A DNA stretch of 64,000 nt. Source: Argentina anserina (lineage: Eukaryota; Streptophyta; Magnoliopsida; Rosales; Rosaceae). Under the pieces are notes generated by a model that had not been told where the DNA came from, searched no databases, and saw only the letters and a list, made by a program, of their open reading frames with translations. The position numbers were made by a program, and so were the translations under genes. Each line of letters begins with the position of its first letter. Positions within the stretch are counted from its first letter, which is position 1. Of this stretch, positions 10,233-21,454 are shown in pieces. The stretch covers positions 15,438,001 through 15,502,000 of the forward strand of contig NC_065872.1 in assembly GCF_933775445.1 (NCBI RefSeq). The letters run 5' to 3'.

Positions 10233-11582
10233 TCAATCACGTGCATTCATCAAACTTTGAGCAATCATGTCTCTTAATATATCAATTTCTTGTGCGCCAT
10301 GATGATTTTGTTCATCATCATCATCATCATCATCTTCCTCATCTCCACCACATTCCCTTTCTTCGCCTCGGACAAAATGTCTATCACGATGTGCATATCT
10401 TCGGATATAATTATGAAGTGTCATAGTAGCGATGACAATCTTCACTTGTTTCTCGAATGAATATCCTTACATGTCTTTTAAAATCTTCCTTTTTTTTCCA
10501 AACTCCAAATGAGCGTTCTATAACTCCTATAAGTGAAGAGTGTGCTTGGTTAAATAGTTCTCTTTTATTTCTTGGTTCTCGGCCACGATATTGTTGGAAG
10601 TGTTGTGGTGGCCCTTTATAAGGTCCCAAATACCCTGGCAGAGTGGGATATCCTGAATCCACAACATAATATTTTCCTACAAAATTATCATGTAATAAAA
10701 TTTGTGAAAATGTCATTTGAAGCATGAATTGAAATGAAATTTTTGACTAAAATTAAATATATTACCTGGTGGAGGATGAGGAAAGTTCATATTAGGATTT
10801 CGAAGAACCGATTGTAATACTCTTGTATCATGAGCTGACCCTTCCCAACCCGCACATACAAAGATAAATTGCATATCAAAATTGCATACCGCCATAACAT
10901 TTTGTGATGGAAATCCTTTCCTATTAATGTATGGAGTTTTTTCGTCATCGCAAATTGAAGCAGGAATATACACTCCATCAATAGCCCCAATGCAAACCTG
11001 TGAATAATGTTGTTATTTGAAAATTACTATAAATAATTATATTGTCTAACATTTGTAAGCAAACAATAAAATTACCTTAAAATATGGATAATATCTTCTA
11101 TCCCTCATTATCTCCGATGCAACACCATTGAACTCAGGATCCTCTGGCTTAATTATTTTTTTACTTAGCTCACACACTAGATCCATTGCTTCACTAATAT
11201 ATCTACACACGGTTTCACTGGAATGCTGAAATCGTTCTCCTACCGATCTAATTCTACATCCTTGTCCTAACAAATACAATAACATTCCCACGACCTCCAT
11301 ATGACTAGTTCTATTTGAACCTAACAACTCCTTGTTAATAACTTCTAAATCAGTACATAAGCGATAAAATACGTCCTTTTGCATTCTAAAAGCAGTATAA
11401 CACCGGGTTTTATTCCCACATAAAACTTCCATCATCCACCTATAACCTGTTTGTTCAGATGTCATACAAGGAGTTTTGTGGACAAACTTCTCATAATAAT
11501 GTTGAATCAGTATAGTATTAAGTTGCACAGCTCGCAAGAATATCTCTTCGTCAACTTCATCATCATGACCTGGATTATTCAT
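10233..11582 (-). pseudogene. Harbinger transposase (HARBI1/ALP1-like DDE nuclease), broken
   Basis: Three exons with good splice signals. Exon 1 is 11582-11076 (starts MNNPGHDDEV; N-terminal region and an HTH-like stretch GERFQHSSETVCRYISEAMD; donor AAG|GTAATT). Exon 2 is 10997-10766 (acceptor CAG|GTTTGC). Exon 3 runs from 10676 (acceptor TAG|GAAAAT). The catalytic residues are visible: first Asp in CIGAIDGVYIPAS, second in GSAHDTRVLQ, Glu in VIERSFGV. Just after VIERSFGVWKK an A-run (near 10495) carries a one-base shift; the true frame resumes as YSFEKQVKIVIATMTLHNYIRRY and also holds a TAA shortly before it. The acidic tail (DEEDDDDDDDE) and last exon end at 10233. The E of the triad is present but the C-terminal helix is out of frame, so the protein is probably inactive. 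Confidence 0.88.
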
Positions 11583-11779
11583 AATTCAATGACAAAACCT
11601 GCAAATTTCAAGGGCTAAACATGTAAATCATATAAATGAAAACTATTCATATAATGTAATGATCAACAATTTAATAGAGACACAAATATAACAAAACTCA
11701 AATGCATATATATAAAGGGTGTCAACATGATGAAAAATAGAAGATAAAACATAGTTTCATGGTCTTGAGTAACATAAGC

Positions 11780-12757
11780 TCATTTCTCGATCATCTCAAA
11801 GTTCAACCATTCTAACTTCATGTTAGGATCATCCATAGTGCAATACATCTCTCTCTTCTCTGGACTCAAAAACAGTCGAGTAGCAAAGAACCACAACCTA
11901 GTGCCCTGCTCAGCTCCAGGCAATGTAGTGACATCTTTCATCACTTCAGCAATACTAGTGCGGGCATTATGCACCGTTGAAGATGCAGTACTTCTACTTT
12001 CAATTGTCGAACACATTCTGCCAATTTCTTTGGCCAACTGAGTAGCACCCCCAACCTTCTCCTTCTTTGCAGGAAGTTTTTCCTTATCTTTCAAAGCTCT
12101 CTCACTTCTTTTCCTCTTAGGAAAAGTGTTGGTGGATACATCTCTCTCATCAGAGTCACCAATACCTTCATGGTAGTTATCATTATCACCTTCCTCTGGA
12201 CTATCTGGGATAGGAAGTGTAGAAGATGGTGCCCATGCATGCTTTCCAGTGGCTGTAGTACCTAAAAACAACTGATCCAACTTGGCTTCAAACTCGGGTG
12301 ATATTCCTTTTTTTCTAAACCTTGCATATTCCTTTGTTTTCTGCATAAAAACAATAGCATTTATCATAAGATGTATGAAAAACAGCCCATTGTAAATATA
12401 TTTATCAATAAATAAATTGAAAGAAACTTATTCGCGTACCCCAATATGTTCACGCCAAAACTCCTCATCCGCATCAATGGTGTTGAGTACGGGATTCCAC
12501 CCAAGACCGGTTTTTAAACTCTTCAATGTTTTCCATGATTTCCAGTCACCTTTAAGGGAATCTCACTTATTTTTAAGTTGTTTTCTGGTATAATCTTTTC
12601 CGGTTTGTTCAACAAAAGATTTGACAATAGTCTTTCATCCAGCTGAACTAAAATGAGAACCTGGCTTTGAATTTTTATGCACCTCCTTGATACACAAGTT
12701 AACAAAAACTTCAACTAAATTCTCATTCCAACTAGCTTGTTCTTTGGAATTTGCCAT
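11780..12757 (-). pseudogene. Harbinger Myb/SANT-like ORF, two nonsense codons
   Basis: Second protein of the transposon; in active Harbinger elements the Myb-like partner helps the transposase bind DNA and enter the nucleus. Exon 1 starts at the ATG at 12757 (MANSKEQASWNENLVEVFVN) and ends EEFWREHIG at a GTACGC donor near 12439. Exon 2 starts near 12341 (KTKEYARFRKKGISPEFEAK) and ends at 11780 (WLNFEMIEK). Exon 1 has the trihelix-like layout ASWNENL ... KTIVKSFVEQTGKDYTRKQLKNK ... DSLKGDWKSWKTL. TGA replaces expected Trp codons twice (SSAG*KTIV and LKNK*DSLK), both TGG-to-TGA changes. A basic KRKRSERALKDKEK stretch could be a nuclear signal. Otherwise the frame is intact. Confidence 0.85.
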
Positions 12758-13470
12758 CTAGCACATATATGTAATGAAAACACACAATCAAGTACACAAC
12801 TATATAGGAACCATGCACATGTCACCAAATACATAAGTTAACATGATGTTCAAGAATATAGTTCATCTGTTGTTAAGGTTCGAATTTGAGGAGATACCTT
12901 AGGAACACTGCTGTTTTGTAAGTTACTGCAGCTCTCTCCTTAATCAGAATGGCTATTTACCTAAAGAATGCAGAAGATGAATATATGTTAATTTGATTGA
13001 ATTCAAAACAGCAAGAGATGTTTAAATTAATCATAACATTAATTGAACTTATTTAGATACACATGTGGTACACTAAAAATCTATGCATCTAAGTGATCTA
13101 ACTACTAACATGTTGGGGATTGTATTACTAACACAATACTACATAACATGTACTTAGCATCACTTCTGAGTTTCAGAATTTGTGAAATTCGATCAGATGT
13201 CACATTTAACAAGCACCTGTGTATTTGGTTAATTGATTGGACAGACTGCTTGAACCTATATGGTATATCATACTATCATTATATCACAATGCACCAATTA
13301 TTGGGGCACTCTATAGGGTGGTAACCTAGACAGCTGCTTTTAGGAAAACCTAAACAGCAGTCAAGCTGCCACAGCAAGAAGGTGACAATCATGGAAAGCC
13401 TTCATCAAGTAGTTTCATACCTTCTATTATGTAAGGCCTAAATCAATACTACAGATGCATGCATCATAGA

Positions 13471-14039
13471 TTTGATACCCCCAGTAGAAGTTTACTAGAG
13501 GTAGTAAACTTTAGTAAATTTTTACTACCCCCAGTAAACTTTATTTTTTTGCATCTAAGTTGATTTTTCTCCGTTTTAAGGTGTGTTATGGCCTTTAGAA
13601 ATACTGTTTTTCAAGTTTAATACCCCCAGTAGAAGTTTACTACCTCTAGTAAACTTTAGTAAATTTTTACTACTCCCAGTAAACTTTATTTTTTTGCATC
13701 TAAGTTGATTTTTCTCCGTTTTAAGATGTGTCATGGCCTTTAGAAATACTGTTTTTCAAGTTTAATACCCCTAGTAGAAGTTTACTACCTCTAATAAACT
13801 TTAGTAAATTTTTACTACCCCCAGTAAACTTTATTTTTTTGCATCTAAGTTGACTTTTCTCCGTTTTAAGGTGTGTTATGGCCTTTAGAAATACTGTTTT
13901 TCAAGTTTAATACCCCCAGTATAAGTTTACTACCTCGTTTACTACCTCTAGTAAACTTTAGTAAATTTTTACTACCCCCAGTAAACTTTATTTTTTTGCA
14001 TCTAAGTTGATTTTTCTCCGTTTTAAGGTGTGTTATGGC
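13471..14039. repeat. tandem array, four copies of a 145-bp unit
   Basis: Units begin at 13471, 13616, 13761 and 13906, each opening with tttRatacccccagta; the period is exactly 145 bp for the first three steps. Units are nearly identical; the fourth has a small internal duplication (ctacctcgtttactacctct). Each unit contains self-complementary words (agtaaacttt and aagtttact), so hairpins are possible. The array sits in the non-coding right half of Harbinger element 1. The ORF at 13866-14081 on the minus strand is an artefact of it. Confidence 0.93.
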
Positions 14040-15493
14040 TAGTTCAATTCCCATCCAAATAGCTAGTATTACTCTATACACCCATATACTCTATTTTCTT
14101 CTTGAGACCACACCTTCCAACAATGTTGTAAGCCACCATCCACCATCCTATTCTTAACTAAGTTCAAAGAATGAATCTTCATTTACACAAACTTCCAACT
14201 TTCTAGCTTTCTTCAATAACAAATAAATAACCAAAGAACATAGCAACTATCTGCCCAACCATCTTATACACTTTATGTGCATCTATTTCATCCAATCACC
14301 ACCACTACCAGTAACCCAACAACCTAAACTCAACCTCTCCTCCATATTCTCCTATCTTCTTTGCCGATGTCTTTAATAATCCAATTGAATATCTTTCTTC
14401 TCCCTTTTGCAAATTTGGATTCAAGGATCCATAGTATATTTACACCAACTACATGTATGAATACCAAAATCACAGAAACCCAACTACTCTCCAAGTCTAG
14501 TATCATAACCGTTGAACTCATTCAAGACACCACTGCCGCCGCCACTGTCCTACACCACTACTCGAAACCCAAATCCTTAACATCTTCAATTATCAACTGA
14601 ACAGAAACCCAATTATATACATAAACAATATGTTTTCCCCAGGTAAAAATCGAAGTAGAAATCAATCAAAGAATTCATGCATAACTCTACGCACAGTAAA
14701 CATAGAAATCTCGAAATACCAAATCCCTCAAACCTTAAGTAAAATGGAAACCATTAATATGGACATGTAGAGCTCACCAAGAGAATCAACATCATAACCA
14801 ATTACCAAAAGTTAGTCATGGAGGTGTTGGACGGCCGGAGGGAACACGCTGTAAGGGGAGCATCGTCAGAGAAAATTGATAGGCTCAGTTGTGAATCCAA
14901 AGAAGAACATGTTGAGTTGAGATCGAATAGACGAAGACGAATTTAGATCATGTAATTAATGAAACAGATGAGGGGTACCCAAATGTATTTTGAAAACTTC
15001 ATTTAATCGCGCTACAGTTCTTTTCCGTGTTTTTTAGGCTTCTGCTTCTAAAAGCTGGGGGAACCAACTTCTAAAAGCCAAGAAAAAAAGCCAATGCTTT
15101 TGGAAGCCAGAAGGAAGAAGCCAACTTACCATACACTTTGAGGGGCTTAACTTATAATCACCTGAGCCAATAAGCTCTACCAAACACACCCTACATGATT
15201 CACAAACATGCATTTAAAACACATCAAAATTGAGTGGTGGTGGCAATTTGGGTGTTAAGGTATAGTACGGTACATCTTCATAGGTGAGTATGGGCGTATG
15301 GCAAATGAAGATTAATTTTGGGGTGATGGGATTGACAAAACTGTTATGATTGCATTCTTAAGACCAAGCTAAGTTCTTCTCTTGGCGTAAATCATGCTAA
15401 TAAATTTGTAGTATTGAAGTAGTAATTGGTCTTCATTATCAAATTAGGAGCAAAATTTAACCTGAAATCTGAGAACTGGAAAAGATGATTGAA

Positions 15494-15554
15494 AAGAAGA
15501 AGAAGAAGAAGAAGAAGAAGAAGAAGAAGAAGAAGAAGAAGAAGAAGAAGAAGA
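15494..15554. repeat. (GAA)n microsatellite
   Basis: About 20 uninterrupted AAG/GAA trinucleotide repeats on the plus strand. Confidence 0.95.
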
Positions 15555-15631
15555 GAGCCACTCTAGGGAGAAAAATAATTTCTTTTGCTTTTATTAGTCA
15601 AAAATAAAATGTAAGAAGTGAAAGAGGTAAC

Positions 15632-15779
15632 GAAAGGGTTTATCGGTCATTATTGTCAACTAGCAGCTTTAGATACTAATATCAGGCTGAGGTGCAAACA
15701 TGAGATACCTTTTTTATATTTGTGAAACTTGAGACATGAAAAGAGAATGAAGAAAAATGTATATACTGGTTGGTCCAAT
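15632..15779 (-). repeat. right arm of about 120-bp inverted repeat
   Basis: Reverse complement of the segment at 9481-9605; the shared core on this strand includes actaatatcaggctgaggtg and gtgaaacttgagacatgaaa. It lies about 450 bp outside the right TIR of Harbinger element 1. Confidence 0.85.
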
Positions 15780-16204
15780 CTCCACTATTATATCTTCATG
15801 TGTAGTAGCAGGCCCTCATGTGGGCCATGGATGGCGACCCTTTGTTAATGACCACAAGAAATTATATCATAACACAATGAAAATATGAGGCAGGGTTGAT
15901 GATTTTATAGGCAACATAATTCTAATTAAATCTAACTAGAAAGTAGGAACCCTAATATGTTATAATATTATGTTATAAATAAATCTCAAACTCTAGAACA
16001 CATAGTTATAACCGTGAGTCATATATGTACATGTCATTACTAACGGTGTTAGTTGACGTGCAATTCGGTCAGCTTGCTTCTCAATTCTCACGAAACTAGT
16101 AGCACTACACACCGTCACATCGTCTCTATATCAATTTAACACAAGCAAACAATATTGACTCACAGGTGAAAAACTCTTCTTGGGGAGGGGTCATACCTAT
16201 ATTG

Positions 16205-16275
16205 CTCAATAGCCCCAGAGCGGTAGCTCACTTGGCACCATTTTTGTAACAAAAAACAAAGAGTTCAAAAGGAGA
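16205..16275 (+). other. possible tRNA-derived SINE head
   Basis: The stretch gagcggtagctcacttggca resembles the 5' part of a tRNA (A-box-like TAGCTCACTTGG). A matching B box is not clear: only agttcaaaagg follows, about 40 bp on. The copia LTR begins a few bases after. This may be a SINE cut by the copia insertion; weakly supported. Confidence 0.25.
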
Positions 16276-16282
16276 AGATTAT

Positions 16283-16476
16283 TGTAGGAGGATTATCTCT
16301 ATAATCTCCTTGGTGTATCTTGTTCTAATTAATATAGGTTAGTCTAAATGAGGAAATATATATAATCTCTGATTCTACGAGATATATGATGTAATGCCTA
16401 TATAAAGGTCTTCTTATCAATAAATAAATATTGATGCTTCTCTTATTCCTAATGCGTATTACATTCTTCTGTAACA
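16283..16476 (+). repeat. copia A 5' LTR, 194 bp
   Basis: Starts TGTAGGAGGATTATC and ends TTCTGTAACA. A TATA box (cctatataaagg) lies near 16398-16409. It aligns along its length with 24511-24700. Confidence 0.85.
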
Positions 16477-19400
16477 CGTTATCAGCACGTAGTTCTAGCC
16501 CTGTGCTTGGTAGCCAAGAACCCTAATTTTTGAAAAATTCCTTCTGTCATATTCATGGAAATATGGAATCAAGCATGATCGTAGAAATGAAGAAAGAGCA
16601 ACACATATACGATGTTTATTTGGCAAACAATCAAGTATATTTTAATTAACATTGCTGCTTTCATGCAATTTAAATTATTTTGAATTTTGTCTTTCATCGG
16701 AGAGTTTCAACATCCATTTTCTTTTTAACCCAATTTTTTTTCTCCTCGGGTGATACACAAGGAGGTAGTTGCCCTGGTATTGAATTTTAGGGGCGGCTGG
16801 GAGTGCCGTCGATACCATCTGTAGCCGTTGAACGTAGCTAGAAGTTTGAAAAAAAATGGACATACTTGGTTTGCGACAACAATTGTCACTTACCATCGGT
16901 TTGTGACGAAATTGTCACTTATACCAAGGTAACGGAATTTGTCATGATTTATTGAATTGAGTTACCATACTTTGGGACTTGACCTCCAATTTAGTACTTG
17001 GAAGTTGTATCGAAAACTTTCCTCTTGTCGACCACAACATGCGCCTGAAATTTGGCATAATGATGTTGGATGTGTTTTATGCACCTAGTCCTATTTAATT
17101 TCTTTTGGTGCAACATCGTTTCATTGAAAGACATAAACATTATGGTCAAAATATACAAGAGCGAGATATGATAAGTTCTTAAAACAAGACACTTATTATA
17201 TGGAAGAACATTAGAATATCTTCTCACAATTACGGATTATAAAAGTAATTATACATTGCGGTTATCAAAAGAAAATAATGAAACATAAATGCCTCGATTA
17301 ATAGTCTGAATCACTACATATATATCTGTTTATTCCCAAGTTTATGTGGACTAATGTTACTTAGTCAATACATTTTAATTGGTTCATGGTCAAGATCTCA
17401 ATCCAATTGTTTGGCTAAAAATTCTCATATAGGTCAAATAAATGAATATACAAAAATATTTCAATCCATTTATGGTTTTATTACCAAAAGCAATATATTA
17501 ATGCAATATAACGCATTACATACTATATGACACTACCTATATAAGCCCACATTTTTTATTGTGGCATAAGTCAGACTTACATGATCTTTGTGTCGGGCAA
17601 TGCACACTTATATGATCTTTGATGTTGTTATTATACATTTGTTTTGGTTCTCCATAATCATTTGTGAATTAGGTCATCATCTATTGATTTTGATCAAAAC
17701 TTTGCAAACTGGCATTGCAAAACGTCGAAAGACTCTGAGCCATGAGCATTTGTGCTCGGCTTTATTTCGAACAAGCAATGCTTGTTGTAGCATATTTGTG
17801 CCTCATTGGCATGACGGAGCTTTGATTGATGTCTTGTTATGACATGTTTCCACCTTGTGTTTCGTGATGATTTGTAGCATTATACGCCATGTAATGCACT
17901 CTATATTCCACCATTTTTTAAATATAGTGATGTATTCACAAAGTTTGAATTGAACTAACGCTCGTACAAAATTAGGGGAGTGGTAATATATAACAGGTTC
18001 GCGAGTTACAGCATTGGCAACATCGCCAAGATATTTCGTTCGCCGCCTGGTTTTACCCCTAATGGCATAAAAAAGTAGCCGAGCACTTGGCTCGGCCCCT
18101 AGGCCTATGTGGTCCTATGCACGGTCCCTCATACGGCCCTTTCACAAACTCCTAGCCTTTTCGCTCTATTTTTGACGCAGCAACCCTTTGGGTATGCCAA
18201 GGTAACATCAACCCTTGTATTCGGATATATGGTGTATATGCATGTTATTTGCATGTCAAAATCACTCGTGAATGACGTTTAAGGGTCCAAAACCCTTATG
18301 TAATGTTAGATAGCCATTTAGGAATATTTTATTGCACTTGCTAAGCTTTATATTGTGATATTTATATGCATCCATATTTTTGTATATGAATTTTATTTAA
18401 GAGACATTGATTGCATAGCTAAAATAGCTTAAAGAAATTAATAGATTTAGTTTTTAATCCATTGTGATAACGATGCATATGTCATCACATAGAATCAATA
18501 ACAAGTGATTTAATGCTCAATTTTAAATGTCGTATTGCGATATGATTCAAGTCACATGTTTTTATGCATCAAGAGAATAATTATACCTATGAATTGGTTT
18601 TACTATAGTAGTTGTCTGCGTTGATGAATTATCAACAAACCATATGATTAAATAGGTGAGACGATAAACTACTTCAAGGCAATATTTGTGCCAACATTTA
18701 TCACCTCGAAACTCATTGTGAAAGAGTTCTTATGTATCGCTTCTAATGATGGAACACATCTCAAGAGTCAAAATAGTATAAACTGTATCCCTTCACATTA
18801 CTATGATTCAGTTTAATGAATCGGTGACTTGTATAGACTATTTTGAGCAAAAATGTTATACAGAGAAATATAATTCCTCAAGTATGATGCAAATGTAATA
18901 TATGCGTGAACAAGTGCATAACCCCCCTATGATCCTTAATTAACTACGCTCATTACAGTCTATTCTTTAACAAAGTTTAGGAGTGGCATACATCATCCTA
19001 TGCTAAAGACAATTAGACATAAGATGAAAGCCGAAATTGGCTTATCATGATTCACTTTAAGGATAAAATATATGTGTAATACATATATCATGGTTAAACT
19101 CAAGCCATAACACGTTGATGTTATGAAGCACTCAAACAATGATAAAAAGTTGGAAAAGCCTAACATTTTAGGATTTCCAGATTACAGACTCATCATTCTG
19201 TGGACCGGTTCACCTACTACTTTAGGTGGGCTATCGGAGTGCTACTTATGGCCACTGATTCCTAACATCCAAGACTACCTACTCATAAAATTTGAGGGCA
19301 TTTGGAGACCTAGAACATACTGAACCGCTTGACACAAGTGGTCATTGTTCTTTTGGCAAGTGTTCAGGCCGGTTCAGTACTTTTCCAACCGCTCCGGCAG

Positions 19401-20899
19401 TGAGACCAGTGACATTGGATTTCTAACACCAATGTTTACTTACTCTTGAAATTTGGTAGCATTTGGGGTTCGGAAAGTCAGTGAACCATTCAAGGAAGTG
19501 TAAAACAGATATTCGATATTGGTTGTTAATATGCCAAGGCTTCCAACGATAAACCAAAAGTTTTTTTTTATGGAACCATAAGCTACGGCTTGTAACATGT
19601 CTTTCTTTACAGTATTCATCTATACCACCATCATTGAAGTTGCGTTGTAATGGTTTTGCATGTTAGTGTTTCAAGTCTAACGATATGCATGTTTGTTAAC
19701 GGATTAAGTTAACAGTTTATTGTCCACATGTTTTATGTGCCAAAATTGTGCTCTCACAAGCGCATAATGATGAGTTATTTGATGATGACTTTTATCTTTA
19801 AATAAGACATGAACTTTCACCTATGTCCGCTTATATAAAGACCTTAACATGCGATCTCGTTAGTCACTTTTGATGAGTCATCTCCCCATCGTTAGGGGGG
19901 AGAGAATGATAAGTTTTTTCAAGTTAAACAATTTAGTTTTGTCGTGGTTTGTCCCAGTAAGCCTCATCAAGTTCCTAATAGTCCAATAAATGAAACTAAC
20001 GAGATTAGAGATACATGCTGCAATGATGCCTATAAGGATTGATGTCCGACAACTGGACATGTAGTCACTATTTATTAGTGACGTGGTAACTCCACAAATG
20101 TGGGAGATGGTGTCACTAGGCTATGGCTCTTACGAAAGTGTTGAGAGACCATTTGGTTCTATAATACTTGCTGAATGCGAGTTATTACACAACTTAATCT
20201 ATGATCAATGATACTCACTCGTCTGTTTTCTTGGATAATGGTTATCATTGGGGGATGCATCAATGTCAATACCAATCCAAATGAGAGATCTCAAAGAATG
20301 ACGATGTTGAATGAGTTTGATGTCAAACTATACAAACTCTGTTGAAGCAAAATTCCAACATTGTAAATTGGCCTACATGAAAAGTCCTATTTAGCTGGAT
20401 TAGGTGGAGTTGTGTAAGGTTGTAAGTGACCGGTCGCCCGTCTATTGCCTGGAAAGCCGTAGGATCCAGTTTTAATAAAGAGATAGGTCATTGGCCAGGT
20501 AATGCCAACACCGCATATGTAAATCCTATCGATTATACCTTTGTTAGGCGTAGTGAGAAAGAGAAGAGTTTAGACTCATCTTATGGCACCAACTCTCTGA
20601 CAAAATGCCCTGTAATCAAATATGAGACGGTTTATTCTCATAATGGATGTTGTTGCACTCCACTACCTTGTGAGTTAGGTGGTTTCCAAAACAACCGAAT
20701 TTGCAGCTTATGGTCACAGATCATCTATGTTTAGACTAAGTTAAGAGATATAGATAAACATCTTGAATATGATTGATTTTAATCTAATTCAAGTGCCTTC
20801 AGACCACGGAGTGCATTAACTTGATAAAAGTATGGATATTAAAATGAAGTGTGATGGACTCTTAATGAACTAAATGCCGAATGCTGCAATTCCGAAGTT
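16477..20899 (+). other. decayed interior of copia A, gag-to-integrase part
   Basis: About 4.4 kb beginning with the post-LTR motif CGTTATCAGCACG (16477-16489). Frames are broken throughout and I cannot assign gag or protease motifs with confidence. Short ORFs here (for example 17588-17842, 19123-19323, 20426-20734) match nothing I recognise and are probably chance or heavily decayed copia sequence. Confidence 0.5.
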
Positions 20900-21160
20900 C
20901 CTTGCTCAAAACTCAGGGCTTACCACCTTGACCATCCAATCAGGTCTATTAGACTCGATAATGCGGTAGAATTCACTTGGAAGACTTTTAATGACTATTG
21001 CATGAGATAGATATTGCACATCCCATAACCGTATGTTCATTCTACGGAATGGATGAACATAAGTGACTATTAAGCGGTTACAACTTATAACTTGGGCCCT
21101 TGTTACGCTTAAGTAATTTACCCATAGATGTCTAGGAATATGCAATATTACATGCAGCTG
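20900..21160 (+). pseudogene. copia A integrase remnant
   Basis: The frame starting near 20928 reads LDHPIRSIRLDNAVEFTWKT then FNDYCM, which is the copia integrase stretch around the second catalytic Asp (usually IRLDNAGEFTSQAFNDYC). The following sequence still resembles the next part of the domain in shifting frames, but with several stops (after FNDYCMR, and around PYVHSTEWM). Confidence 0.8.
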
Positions 21161-21454
21161 TACTTAAGAATGAAAGGATCTTAAGAATACTAGATCTCGA
21201 AAGTGATGACCGTGATGAATTAGTTGGCTAAAAGCAACAAGGATGTTAAACTAATGCTTACAAGTATTTCATGGATCAGTCGAAGTCATGAGAAGACGTG
21301 TTTCCGCCGTATGAGCAACGCTAAGTCTTAAGAGATGAAACTCTCCATATATAAGTACGATATGTGTATGCATGTACTTGTTGTAATATACTTGACTCGA
21401 CATCTCATTCGGTTTAAACTCGTAAGGCTAAGATAATGGCTGAGTGCGCCCACA

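Larger units (their letters stand above)
9883..15191 (-). mobile_element. PIF/Harbinger transposon 1, complete ends, inactive
   Basis: 5,309 bp. Left end GGGTGTATTTGGTA and right end (reverse complement) GGGTGTGTTTGGTA form the terminal inverted repeat, 13 of 14 bases identical, fitting the usual PIF/Harbinger GGG...TGTTTGG pattern. TAC flanks both sides (9880-9882 and 15192-15194), a 3-bp target duplication; most family members use TTA/TAA, so TAC is atypical. Both subterminal regions repeat the word GGCTT/AAGCC. Inside are the two ORFs such elements carry, both on the minus strand: a DDE transposase (10233-11582) and a Myb/SANT-like protein (11780-12757), plus a tandem array at 13471-14039. 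Both ORFs are broken. Confidence 0.9.
15192..16282. other. intergenic region between Harbinger 1 and copia A
   Basis: AT-rich with no gene. Contains a GAA microsatellite (15494-15554), the right inverted-repeat arm (15632-15779), and, just before the copia LTR, a sequence like the head of a tRNA-derived SINE (gagcggtagctcacttggca, near 16216). Confidence 0.6.

Noticed and set aside
13471..14039. CRISPR-like regular repeat
   Set aside because: Whole 145-bp units are repeated head to tail with no unique spacers, inside a plant transposon.
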